NCBI RefSeq assembly: GCF_001612845.1
Contig: NZ_BDBF01000040.1
Coordinates: 1 to 64,000 of the forward strand
Length of the DNA: 64,000 bases
Source of the DNA: Nocardia elegans NBRC 108235
GTDB taxonomy: Bacteria; Actinomycetota; Actinomycetes; Mycobacteriales; Mycobacteriaceae
Reading direction: 5' to 3'
The position numbers were made by a program, and so were the translations under genes. Below, piece after piece: positions 56,745-64,000 of this stretch. A model generated the notes under the pieces. The model did no database searches. It saw only the letters and a list, made by a program, of their open reading frames with translations, and had not been told where the DNA came from. Every line of letters begins with the position of its first letter. The first letter of the stretch is position 1.

Positions 56745-56759
56745 CCGGCGCGAGGCCGG
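56745..56759 (+). repeat. leader hairpin, copy 2 (before scaffold)
   Basis: The same CCGGC-GCGAG-GCCGG hairpin as at 51166, here 28 bases before the scaffold gene start. Confidence 0.5.
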
Positions 56760-56787
56760 CCGGAATCTCCGCGACGGAGGAACACCA

Positions 56788-57423
56788 GTGGATATCAAGC
56801 TGCCTACGCACCCGGTGTGGGGACGCGCGATCGGCCTCCGCCGAAACGGCGCACCGATCTACCTGATCCAGGGCGGCTCGGGGGAGGGCGAACCTCCCGC
56901 CGATGGCGGCCAGGGCAACGACGCGACAACCGGCGAACCCGGCACTACGTCCGGTGAGACCGAACCGCCCGCCGACTCAACCGAGCTCGGTGAGGGCGGC
57001 AAGAACGCACTCACCGCCGAACGGGCAGCACGCAAGGCAGCCGAGAAGGCGCGGCGCGAAGCCGAGGCCAAGCTCAAGGCGATCGAGGACGCCAACAAGA
57101 CCGAGGAGCAGCGCCGCGAGGAGCGCATGCGCGAGCTCGAGAAGGACGCCGCGAAGGCAACCCGATACGAGGCGGCCAACGCTGCCGGTCTGCCGTTGTC
57201 GATGGCCGGACGTCTGGTCGGCGACACCCTCGAGGAACTGGTCGCCGACGCCGAAGCGCTCAAGGCCGAACTCGCCGGCGTGAAGCCCGCAGAAACGCCT
57301 CCCGCCCCGCCGATTCCGAAGCCGGACCGGCGTCAGGGCGGCGGGCAGAACAACGCCACTGGTGGATCAATGGCGGCCGGTCGCGACGAGTACCGGGCGC
57401 GAAAACAACAGAAAGCCAAGTAA
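56788..57423 (+). CDS. capsid scaffolding protein
   Basis: A 211-residue acidic-basic protein: a Gly/Pro/Thr-rich N-terminal region, a long coiled coil (about 75-125: ERAARKAAEKARREAEAKLK) and a basic C-terminus likely to bind the capsid shell. This is the standard scaffold layout. It lies directly upstream of decoration and capsid genes. GACGGAGGA precedes GTG 56788. Confidence 0.82.
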   Translation: MDIKLPTHPVWGRAIGLRRNGAPIYLIQGGSGEGEPPADGGQGNDATTGEPGTTSGETEPPADSTELGEGGKNALTAERAARKAAEKARREAEAKLKAIEDANKTEEQRREERMRELEKDAAKATRYEAANAAGLPLSMAGRLVGDTLEELVADAEALKAELAGVKPAETPPAPPIPKPDRRQGGGQNNATGGSMAAGRDEYRARKQQKAK

Positions 57424-57451
57424 TCCCACACTCTGAAAGGAGGGGCGCACG

Positions 57452-57829
57452 ATGGACCTCAACATCAAGACCGACATTTTCGGTCAGGACGATCAGTCGT
57501 GGCTCGCCTCGGCCGAGGGTACCGACCGTGCACGCACGATCACCCTCGACCTGTCCACCTTCACCCCGGCCACTCACTACCCCGAGGGCTGGATGAAGTC
57601 GGGCTACGCACTCAAGAAGCTCGGCAGCGGCCTCTACGGGCTGTTCAGCCCAGGGGACGAGTCGGCCGCGGTGATCGCCGGTCATCTGCTGACCGCGGTC
57701 AAGGTGCCGGCGGGCCTGACGAAGGTGGCCGGTGCCCTGCACTGGCACGGCGCCGTGATCGTCGCCAAGTTGCCCCACACCGTCAACGCTGCCGGGCAGG
57801 CGACTGCCAAGCAGATCACCTACTTCTGA
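57452..57829 (+). CDS. capsid decoration protein
   Basis: A 125-residue beta-rich protein of lambda gpD-like type, located between scaffold and major capsid genes as in many siphoviruses. LDLSTFTPATHYPEGWMKSG and KVPAGLTKVAGALHWHGAVI are typical of actinophage head-decoration proteins. AAAGGAGGGG precedes ATG 57452. Confidence 0.78.
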   Translation: MDLNIKTDIFGQDDQSWLASAEGTDRARTITLDLSTFTPATHYPEGWMKSGYALKKLGSGLYGLFSPGDESAAVIAGHLLTAVKVPAGLTKVAGALHWHGAVIVAKLPHTVNAAGQATAKQITYF

Positions 57830-57844
57830 GAGGAGGCGTAACCG

Positions 57845-58876
57845 ATGGCACTCGTGATCAATTCCGATTACGTCAAGCCGGCCGAACTGACCGGTTACGT
57901 CCGCGAAGCGTTGGCCGACATGCCGGTCAACGACCTCGCGATCGTCGACAACCTGTTGCCCGACACCATGATCGACGACGTCGAGTTCCGGGCGAACATC
58001 ACTCAGCGCGGGTTGCGCCGGGCTGCTCAGTTCCGGTCGTACGACACCGAGGCGCGGATCACCGGCCGCAAGGGCATCACCCGAATCTCGGGCGAGCTCC
58101 CGCCGATGAGCGAAAAGCGGCGGCTCGGTGAATACGACCGGTTGCGGCTGCGCAAGGCCGACACCGCGATCCGCGACCTGATCTTCAACGACGCGGTCGA
58201 ACTGGCCGACGCGCTGCGGACCCGGATCATCATGGCCAAGGCCGACGCGATCTACAACGGCAAGGTCACCCTCGCCGAAAACGGTCTGTCGCTGACCGCC
58301 GACTTCGGTCGCGCGCCCGGCAACACCGTCACCGCGGCGACCAAGTGGAACGTGACCGGCGCCGGCGCAGCCGACCCGATCAACGACCAGGAGTCGTGGT
58401 TTGCCACCTACCGCGCGACCAACTCGGGAAACCCGGCCCGCGCGATCACCTCGCAGCGCGTCATGTCCGCGCTGATGCGCAACGACAAGATCCGCGCCTA
58501 CTGCCTGCCGCCCGGCTCGACGCAGGGCGTGGTGACCCGCGACCAGGTCAACGCGCTGTTCACCTCGTTCGGGCATCCGCCGTTCGAGATCTTCGACGCC
58601 CAGGTCGAAGACGCGGCGGGCAACGTCACGCGACTGTTCCCCGACACCGCGGTCGTGTACGTGCCGGGCTCGGGCGTCAAGATCGGCGAGACCGCGTGGG
58701 GCACCACCGCCGAGGCGCTCGAACCCGACTACGGCATCGACGAGACGGACGCGCCAGGCATCGTCGTCGGCTCGTACATCGACGCCGATCCGGTCGCGCG
58801 GTGGACCAAGGCGTCGGGCATCGGCATGCCGCTGCTGCTGAATGCGAACGCCACCATGGTTGCGACGGTGCTGTGA
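57845..58876 (+). CDS. major capsid protein (lambda E-type HK97 fold)
   Basis: A 343-residue protein matching the phage major capsid protein E group: a long N-terminal helix region, ITRISGELPPMSEKRRLGEY, NDAVELADALRTRIIMAKAD and the C-terminal VARWTKASGIGMPLLLNANA. No proteolysed delta domain is evident, consistent with a separate scaffold. GAGAGGAGGCG precedes ATG 57845. Expected to be the most abundant virion protein. Confidence 0.9.
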   Translation: MALVINSDYVKPAELTGYVREALADMPVNDLAIVDNLLPDTMIDDVEFRANITQRGLRRAAQFRSYDTEARITGRKGITRISGELPPMSEKRRLGEYDRLRLRKADTAIRDLIFNDAVELADALRTRIIMAKADAIYNGKVTLAENGLSLTADFGRAPGNTVTAATKWNVTGAGAADPINDQESWFATYRATNSGNPARAITSQRVMSALMRNDKIRAYCLPPGSTQGVVTRDQVNALFTSFGHPPFEIFDAQVEDAAGNVTRLFPDTAVVYVPGSGVKIGETAWGTTAEALEPDYGIDETDAPGIVVGSYIDADPVARWTKASGIGMPLLLNANATMVATVL

Positions 58877-59229
58877 TGGCATCGCTCAACACCACCGTTC
58901 ACGTCTACGACGACACCGGCATCGCGCATGTCTTCGGTCCCGGAGCCGAGCCGCCGGATTGGGCGATCGCGAAGATCACCAACCCCGATGTGTGGGCTGA
59001 CGAGGACGAGGCACACGCCGAGGACTCGGGCGACGGCCAGGGCGACGGCCAGGGCGACGGCCAGGGCGATCCTGCCGTCAAGCCGGTCGACGAGTGGACC
59101 GTGCCGCAACTGCGCGAGTACGCGCACAAGGCCGGCATCGATCTCGGCAACGCCACCAGGCGCGCCGACATCCTCGCGACGGTCAAGGCGGCCACTGTCC
59201 CCGCTCCGGACGGCGACGCCCAGGCATGA
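58876..59229 (+). CDS. head protein with GDGQ repeats and SAP-like end
   Basis: A 117-residue protein. The N-terminal 45 residues are beta-like, then an acidic stretch with three exact 12-bp repeats encodes (GDGQ)3, and the C-terminal 35 residues (WTVPQLREYAHKAGIDLGNA) resemble a SAP/HeH DNA-binding motif. It sits between capsid and connector genes, a place where similar proteins are found in other phages. Role unknown. Confidence 0.7.
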   Translation: MASLNTTVHVYDDTGIAHVFGPGAEPPDWAIAKITNPDVWADEDEAHAEDSGDGQGDGQGDGQGDPAVKPVDEWTVPQLREYAHKAGIDLGNATRRADILATVKAATVPAPDGDAQA

Positions 59230-59624
59230 CCAAACCGCCGCTGTTCGCAATCGAAGACGTGCAGGAGTACTCGGGCGAGACCTATACCGATGCGGCCGAG
59301 ATCACGCAGGTGACTCGGTTCATCGCTCGCGCGTCCGCGCAAATGCGGTCGAGCGTGGCCGGCATCGACGAGCGACTCGTCGACGGCCGCCTCGACCCGG
59401 AGACGGTCAAGGGCATCGGCGCCGCGATGGTGCTGCGTGCCCTTGACACCCTTCGTCGCGGAATCCGCGTCACCCGAACCGAATACCCCGAAGTCTCCGA
59501 GTCCTACTCGGACGGCGGCGACGCCGCGGCGAGCCTGGTGTATCTGACCGCCGGTGAGCTCGACGAGCTGACCGATACCCCGGACACGGGTGAATCGTTC
59601 ACCATCCGAACCGGGCGCTACTGA
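59226..59624 (+). CDS. head-tail connector (adaptor) protein
   Basis: A 132-residue helical protein (AEITQVTRFIARASAQMRSS, GIGAAMVLRALDTLRRGIRV) of the Gp19/Gp15-like adaptor type. Adaptors bind beneath the portal ring. Position after the capsid gene fits. Overlaps the previous gene by four bases. Confidence 0.75.
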   Translation: MTKPPLFAIEDVQEYSGETYTDAAEITQVTRFIARASAQMRSSVAGIDERLVDGRLDPETVKGIGAAMVLRALDTLRRGIRVTRTEYPEVSESYSDGGDAAASLVYLTAGELDELTDTPDTGESFTIRTGRY

Positions 59625-60016
59625 TGGCATTCCGTGAACGCTGGACCGTGCTGCTGCCCGGCCCGGTGACGACCGATCCCAGTACAGGCAACGCGATTCC
59701 GGGCGAGCCGGAAGAGGTGCCGTGGACCGGTCTGCTGCAGCAGCGGATCATCACCGCGCCCGAGCAGGAAGACCTCGGCGGCGGCGTCACTACCGAGCGG
59801 CTGACCCTGCTACTCGATCCCGGCCTGCCGGTCGCGCTCGAGCGGCGTGCGGTGCTGCGGTTCGACGGGCCCGCCGGTGTCTCCGACATCGTCGCGGTCG
59901 GCGACACCATCACCGTGCAGGGCACACCCCGAGTCCGCCGCCCAGCGCGCGGATCCCGGCGGCCCGCGTATATCGCCGCGATCGTGCGGCATTCGAGCGA
60001 TTTCCAGAAGGAGTAA
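59624..60016 (+). CDS. head-closure (stopper) protein
   Basis: A 130-residue beta-rich protein (ERWTVLLPGPVTTDPSTGNA, VAVGDTITVQGTPRVRRPAR) of the size and type of siphovirus head-closure proteins that retain DNA after packaging. The assignment rests on gene order and pattern. Confidence 0.7.
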   Translation: MAFRERWTVLLPGPVTTDPSTGNAIPGEPEEVPWTGLLQQRIITAPEQEDLGGGVTTERLTLLLDPGLPVALERRAVLRFDGPAGVSDIVAVGDTITVQGTPRVRRPARGSRRPAYIAAIVRHSSDFQKE

Positions 60017-60019
60017 CCC

Positions 60020-60286
60020 ATGATCGCCACATGGACCGATGAGAACGGCGTGACCCACACCGGCTCTGCCGACGGCCGCGCCTACAAGCGGCACAAGGCC
60101 GAGCAGGCGAAGGCCGCCGCGCATCCGAGCGAGCCAGTCGGCACCGTCGAGAGCGGTCTGATTCGGGCCATCCCCGAACCGCTCACCGAGGCAGCCGAAC
60201 CGGCGTCCGAGGCCGCGCCGGCTGTCGAGCCGACCGCGGTTGCCGAGCCCGCTGCCGGGGTCGAGCCGCGGAAGCGCAGCCGATAG
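60020..60286 (+). CDS. small phage protein in the connector region, unknown
   Basis: An 88-residue protein with a short N-terminal fold (MIATWTDENGVTHTGSADGR) and an extended Ala/Glu/Pro tail likely to be disordered. Found between the connector genes; not recognised. AAGGAG precedes ATG 60020. Confidence 0.6.
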   Translation: MIATWTDENGVTHTGSADGRAYKRHKAEQAKAAAHPSEPVGTVESGLIRAIPEPLTEAAEPASEAAPAVEPTAVAEPAAGVEPRKRSR

Positions 60287-60289
60287 CCG

Positions 60290-60610
60290 ATGGCCGGCTC
60301 GGCACGGCTGACCATCTTCGATGGTGTGGTCAACGGCTCGGCGCGGGTGCTGTCGACGCCGCGGCGTCGCGAGATCGCCAAGGAGATCGTCGAGGAAGCG
60401 CGAGCGACCGCGCCCGTGCTGACCGGCGAATTCCGTGACGGCATCCGCGAGGACATCCACGGCAACGACGTCGATGTCGTCGATGACGACCCCGACGCCA
60501 TGTACAAGGAATACGGCACGTCGGACACGCCCGCGCATGCGACGCTGACCGACGCTGCCCGCAAGCACGGCCGGTATTCCGGTTGGCAGCCGCGAGGGCG
60601 CCGCCGATGA
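60290..60610 (+). CDS. HK97 gp10-like tail-connector protein
   Basis: A 106-residue protein. REIAKEIVEEARATAPVLTG and YKEYGTSDTPAHATLTDAAR give the family pattern (helix, APVxTG, YxxxxExGTxxxPAxPFLxPA-like end). Such proteins join the head connector to the tail. Overlaps the next gene by four bases. Confidence 0.78.
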   Translation: MAGSARLTIFDGVVNGSARVLSTPRRREIAKEIVEEARATAPVLTGEFRDGIREDIHGNDVDVVDDDPDAMYKEYGTSDTPAHATLTDAARKHGRYSGWQPRGRRR

Positions 60611-61050
60611 CACCGATACCGTTCGCGCCCGGTGCTGTCCGGGCGTTCCTGATCGCGCAGCCGAAATTCACCGCGATGGTGTCGGCGGACGCGATCACCA
60701 CCCGCGAACTGCCTGCCCCGCTCACCGGTGCCTGTGTCACCATCCGGGCGCCGGGCAACGTGGGCGAGGACCCGCTGCTGCGAAAGCCGCTGGTCCAGGT
60801 CGACGTGTGGGCACCGAAAATCGAAATCCTCGGCGGCACAACCGACCCCGAAGAACTCACGTGGGATATCGCGGCGCTGGCGGGCGAGCTGCTGGCCCGC
60901 GCGAAGCCGCAAGAGTTCCGGGGCTCCGGTTGGAATGCCCGATGGACCGACGGCCCGATCAACATGATCGACACCAAACGCGGCCCCGACGATCCGCTGT
61001 ACCGCGCGACGATCCGCGTGGAACTCAAGATGCGCGCGCCGCGCCTCTGA
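60607..61050 (+). CDS. tail terminator-like protein
   Basis: A 147-residue protein with the mixed alpha/beta order of tail-terminator proteins (gpU-like): an N-terminal helix (APGAVRAFLIAQPKFTAM), strands ACVTIRAPGN and LVQVDVWAP, a helix and a final strand. Its position just before the major tail protein supports this. ATG 60607. Confidence 0.72.
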   Translation: MTPIPFAPGAVRAFLIAQPKFTAMVSADAITTRELPAPLTGACVTIRAPGNVGEDPLLRKPLVQVDVWAPKIEILGGTTDPEELTWDIAALAGELLARAKPQEFRGSGWNARWTDGPINMIDTKRGPDDPLYRATIRVELKMRAPRL

Positions 61051-61108
61051 AAACCATTCCAGTGCAGCCTATTTCGTGCTGCGCGCAATTCCCTCCGAGG
61101 AGGTAGTC

Positions 61109-61933
61109 ATGAGCGTTCACGCTGATCCCGAAAAGGCGTATGTGTGGCTCGACGGCGACGGATACCGTGCGCCGGCGGGCACCCTGCTGCCCACCGACCC
61201 GTTCGCCGATAACCTGGTGTCCGGCTCTGTCATGTGGGATGCGTTCGGCGGCATCGAAGCTGGCTTCGAGCTGAACGGCACCCGCGACGTCACCCCGAAA
61301 AAGGTGTGGAACCGCCGCCGGGCGCCCTACAAGGTGGTCAAGTCGCCCACCGAGGAGCGCATCAAGCTGCGGTGCGTCGACTACTCGGTCGCATCGACGC
61401 TGACCGCGCTGCAGGGCGGCAGCATCTCCGAGACGTCGCCCGGCTCGGGTGTGTTCCTGTGGAACGCCGGCGACGACGAGGACTTCGCGTTCGTCGGTGT
61501 CCTGCGCGACGAGGACGGCAACGCCGGTTTCTACTCGCCGCGCGTCACCCTGACCACGCCGCCGCCGCGGACCTTCGGCAAGGAAGACCTCGACGGGTTC
61601 GAGTTCGAGCTGCTCGCGCTCGATCCGTTCGTGCCGTTGACCTCGTGGAACCCGCTGTGGGGCAACTTCGTGGTGACCCTGCCCGCGGGCACCACCGCTG
61701 GCACCTTCACCCTCGGGTTCGGTGGGCAGAACACCAGCGGCATCGCCTACAACGCCGCGAACTCCGCGGTGCAGACAGCGCTCGAAGGGCTGTCGACCAT
61801 CGGCACGGGCAACGCGACCGTGACCGGCTCGGCGGGCGGCCCCTACACGGTGCTGATCAAGAAGCCCGGCCAGCTCAGCGCGGACGGCTCGGGCCTGACC
61901 CCGTCCGGCACCGTGTCGGTCGAGCAGGGGTAA
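61109..61933 (+). CDS. major tail tube protein
   Basis: A 274-residue protein. The N-terminal domain (ADPEKAYVWLDGDGYRAPAG to TPPPRTFGKEDLDGFEFELL) is a tail-tube fold. The last 90 residues (FVVTLPAGTTAGTFTLGFGG, GNATVTGSAGGPYTVLI) form a surface domain widely shared by actinophage tail and capsid proteins. GAGGAGGTAG precedes ATG 61109. Confidence 0.85.
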   Translation: MSVHADPEKAYVWLDGDGYRAPAGTLLPTDPFADNLVSGSVMWDAFGGIEAGFELNGTRDVTPKKVWNRRRAPYKVVKSPTEERIKLRCVDYSVASTLTALQGGSISETSPGSGVFLWNAGDDEDFAFVGVLRDEDGNAGFYSPRVTLTTPPPRTFGKEDLDGFEFELLALDPFVPLTSWNPLWGNFVVTLPAGTTAGTFTLGFGGQNTSGIAYNAANSAVQTALEGLSTIGTGNATVTGSAGGPYTVLIKKPGQLSADGSGLTPSGTVSVEQG

Positions 61934-61936
61934 TCA

Positions 61937-62398
61937 GTGGCGACACAACGCAAGTCCGGCGCCTCGACGGCGTCGACCTCGCGGCGCACGGCGCGGCCGG
62001 CTACCCCGGCCGCGCCTGTGGCGCCGGAACGGATCGGCATCCTCGACGAGCTCGGCGTCGACGGCGGCGACCCGCAGCCGATCGCGCTGCTCGGTGTCGA
62101 GTGCGACGTGCGCCGGCGCTTCACCGGCGACGAGGCCGCCATGTTCTATCACCTGCTGCTCAACGACAAGATCGATGAAGCGCTGACGCTGATCACCAGT
62201 GCTACCGACGGTCCGGCGCTGTGGGAAAAGATCCGCGTCCTCAGCCCCGACCACGCTGCGCGGGCCCTGAACCGGATCACGGCGATATCCGGGATCTATC
62301 CCGAGGGGGAACCGTTCGCGCCCCGGCCCTTGCCGAGCTACTCGAGCCCGGCCGCTGGGGCGCAGCCTTCGCCCGAGTCCAGCACTACTACGGACTGA
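61937..62398 (+). CDS. tail assembly chaperone (gpG-like)
   Basis: A 153-residue chaperone that would coat the tape measure. After an Ala/Thr-rich leader comes PIALLGVECDVRRRFTGDEA and helical sequence. A heptamer GGGGGAA at 62305-62311 permits a -1 frameshift from GGG to the overlapping frame, making a longer G-T fusion, as in lambda. GTG 61937. Confidence 0.8.
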   Translation: MATQRKSGASTASTSRRTARPATPAAPVAPERIGILDELGVDGGDPQPIALLGVECDVRRRFTGDEAAMFYHLLLNDKIDEALTLITSATDGPALWEKIRVLSPDHAARALNRITAISGIYPEGEPFAPRPLPSYSSPAAGAQPSPESSTTTD

Positions 62399-62784
62399 AT
62401 CTGCGCGCGGCTCTCGCCGAGATGCCGCACCAGGATGTCGCCGCGCTGCTCAAGGATTCGGCAGCGCGCGACACCCAATCGGCCCGCGATTCGGAGAACA
62501 TCGCGCGCCTGGTCGACCGCCTCGACTATCTGCTCAATTTCGACTACGTCGGCGCCACAACAGATCCGGATGACCCCGACGTCAAACGCGAGCGTGAGCG
62601 CCGCAAAGAGGCCGGCTTCAAACCGCCACCGCTGCCGATCCTCGCGCCGGTCGCGCTGCGCGATCCGGACGTCACCGCCGAGCTCGCCGAGCGCGCTCGC
62701 GCCGAGCACCAGAAGTACGAAGTGCCCCCGCCCCGCAAGGTCAGTTTGCGGGAGCTGATGGCCCGATTCGACGGGAGGAGGTGA
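62308..62784 (+). CDS. frameshifted extension of the tail assembly chaperone (gpT-like)
   Basis: Reading the -1 frame from 62308 adds about 158 residues to the first 124 of the upstream gene, giving a protein of about 282. ALAELLEPGRWGAAFARVQH directly after the shift is typical of actinophage second chaperone parts. There is no good independent start codon with a ribosome site, which supports frameshift expression. The slip site is inferred and not proven. Confidence 0.75.
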   Translation, partial: GTVRAPALAELLEPGRWGAAFARVQHYYGLNLRAALAEMPHQDVAALLKDSAARDTQSARDSENIARLVDRLDYLLNFDYVGATTDPDDPDVKRERERRKEAGFKPPPLPILAPVALRDPDVTAELAERARAEHQKYEVPPPRKVSLRELMARFDGRR

Positions 62785-62788
62785 CCGC

Positions 62789-64000
62789 ATGGCCGGTGGC
62801 CGGATCGACATCCTCGTAGCGCCCGATACCCGCGAGTTCGCGGGCAAGTTGAAGCGGGACCTGCAGCCCGCGATCGGGGCGGCGACCGCGCTCGGTGGCG
62901 CGCTGGGGCTGGCGTTCGCCGGCACGGCCGCATTCGGCCAGATCATTCGAATTGGCAACGATTTCACGACCACGCTCAACACGATGAAGGCGGTCGCGAA
63001 CGCGTCTGCCTCCGAGATGGCCGAGGTATCGGAGAAGGCCAAGCAGCTCGGCAACGACATCACCCTGCCGGGCACCTCGGCCAACGATGCCGCGGCGGCG
63101 ATGACCGAGCTCGCCAAAGGCGGGTTCAACGTCAAACAGTCGATGGACGCGGCGAAGGGCTCGCTGCAGCTGGCCGCCGCCGCCCAGATCGACGCCGCGC
63201 AGGCCGCGACCATCCAGTCCGCGGCCCTGCAAGCGTTCGGGCTGCAAGCCTCCGACGCGACCCGGGTCGCCGACGTGCTCGCCAACACCGCCAACGCGTC
63301 GAGCGCCGAGATCACCGACGTCGCATACGCGTTGCAGTCCGGCGGGGCGGTCGCCCACCAATTCGGGCTCACGGTCGAGGACACCGCGGCGGCGATCGGT
63401 CTATTCGCCAACTCCGGTATCAAGGGCTCCGACGCCGGCACCCTGCTCAAATCGGCGTTGCTGGCGCTCACCGACCAGGGCAAGCCCGCGCAGCAGGCGA
63501 TGCAGTCGCTCAACCTGACGGCCTACGACGCACAGGGCAAGTTCGTCGGACTCCACAGCCTGTTCGGTCAGCTGCAGGACGCATCGAAGCGGATGACCGA
63601 CCAGCAGTACCAGGCCGCGACCGCGACCCTGTTCGGCAGCGACGCAGCACGGTTGGCCGGCATCGCCGCGGAGAAGGGCGCCGCGGGCTACGACGCCATG
63701 CACGACGCCATGTCGCGGCAGGGCTCGGCCGCCGACGTCGCGAACGCGAAAATGCAGGGCCTGCCCGGCGCGATGGAGCGGATCCAGAACGCCGCCGAGG
63801 GCATGGCCCTCGAGGTGTACGACCTCGCTAAGGGGCCGCTGACGGCATTCGCCTCCGGCGCGGCCGATCTGATCAACGACGCGACCCCGCGCCTGGTCGA
63901 CGGACTGCACACCGCGGCTGACGGCGCGGTCGAGTTCGGGCGCGCGGTCGCGCCCGTGGTGAAGTTCGTCGCCGACCTCCCGGCGCCTGTGCTCGCCGCG
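62789..64000 (+). CDS. tape-measure protein (partial, N-terminal 404 residues)
   Basis: The frame opens at ATG 62789 after GGAGGAGGTGACC and runs off the window. IDILVAPDTREFAGKLKRDL is the usual start and a hydrophobic segment follows. ANASASEMAEVSEKAKQLGN, LAKGGFNVKQSMDAAKGSLQ and FGLTVEDTAAAIGLFANSGI match the conserved TP901-type tape-measure core. The full protein sets tail length and probably continues for many hundreds of residues. Confidence 0.92.
   Translation, partial: MAGGRIDILVAPDTREFAGKLKRDLQPAIGAATALGGALGLAFAGTAAFGQIIRIGNDFTTTLNTMKAVANASASEMAEVSEKAKQLGNDITLPGTSANDAAAAMTELAKGGFNVKQSMDAAKGSLQLAAAAQIDAAQAATIQSAALQAFGLQASDATRVADVLANTANASSAEITDVAYALQSGGAVAHQFGLTVEDTAAAIGLFANSGIKGSDAGTLLKSALLALTDQGKPAQQAMQSLNLTAYDAQGKFVGLHSLFGQLQDASKRMTDQQYQAATATLFGSDAARLAGIAAEKGAAGYDAMHDAMSRQGSAADVANAKMQGLPGAMERIQNAAEGMALEVYDLAKGPLTAFASGAADLINDATPRLVDGLHTAADGAVEFGRAVAPVVKFVADLPAPVLAA

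Larger units (their letters stand above)
26928..64000 (+). mobile_element. prophage, left part (tailed, siphovirus-like), truncated by the window
   Basis: The order integrase, immunity block, early genes, HNH, terminase, portal, capsid, head-tail connectors, major tail protein, frameshifted tail chaperones and tape measure is that of long-tailed temperate actinophages. Structural genes appear intact except the split terminase large subunit. The tape-measure gene runs off the right edge, so lysis genes, tail tip and attR are not seen. At least 37 kb of phage DNA is present. Confidence 0.95.

Noticed and set aside
1..64000. CRISPR arrays or insertion sequences
   Set aside because: No series of spaced direct repeats and no transposase gene or paired terminal repeats were seen.

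Overview
The window is high-GC actinobacterial DNA. Several features suggest a mycolic-acid-bearing genus, most likely Nocardia or a close relative: a DUF222/13E12-type HNH gene with mycobacterial-style SOS boxes, FadD-like acyl-CoA ligases, a tRNA-Ala(GGC) of mycobacterial type, many GTG starts and GTGA/ATGA stop-start overlaps. The genus is inferred from gene content only.

Positions 1-26.9 kb are host chromosome. In order they hold: two AMP-forming acyl-CoA ligases with a divergent LuxR regulator; a YceI protein with a divergent XRE regulator; an envelope-stress cluster (6.7-11.1 kb) in which an ECF sigma factor is followed by a zinc-finger/Asp23 fusion, more Asp23-like proteins and small membrane proteins; an aldonolactone-oxidase-type FAD enzyme; a TetR/DHA2 drug-efflux pair; a DUF190 gene, phosphoglucomutase and an MFS pump; a lipoprotein lipase and a secreted protein; a reductase/SDR pair with a divergent TetR regulator and a tandem palindromic operator; a DsbA-like membrane thioredoxin; and an SOS-boxed DUF222 gene. 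Inside the envelope cluster are three 24-codon mini-ORFs, each coupled to its neighbours by overlapping stop and start codons. Two of them are exact 71-bp tandem copies. They resemble the MIRU elements of mycobacteria.

From the tRNA-Ala gene (26855-26927) to the right edge the window is the left part (at least 37 kb) of an integrated siphovirus-type prophage. Its order is: tyrosine integrase; a leftward immunity/accessory block (ImmA-like peptidase with an SOS box, DUF3037 protein, HipA-like kinase, XRE regulator); a palindromic operator region; a rightward Cro-like gene, KilAC antirepressor and excisionase-like gene; about 13 kb of tightly coupled small early genes (WhiB fusion, esterase, Dam-type methylase, replication-initiator-like protein, second methylase, RusA resolvase, nucleotidyltransferase); an accessory patch (46.2-48.9 kb) with membrane-anchored unknowns and HicAB; a proteasome-like Ntn hydrolase; HNH; then the packaging, head and tail genes from the terminase to a tape-measure protein cut by the window edge. 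Lysis genes, tail tip and the right attachment site lie outside.

The best candidates for undescribed biology are the XRE/HipA-like/DUF3037 cassette placed inside the immunity region, the accessory patch with a probably leaderless membrane-anchored gene, the MIRU-like mini-ORFs, the WhiB-zinc ribbon-HTH fusion, and the phage Ntn hydrolase that keeps the Thr1/Asp17/Lys33 spacing of proteasome beta subunits.
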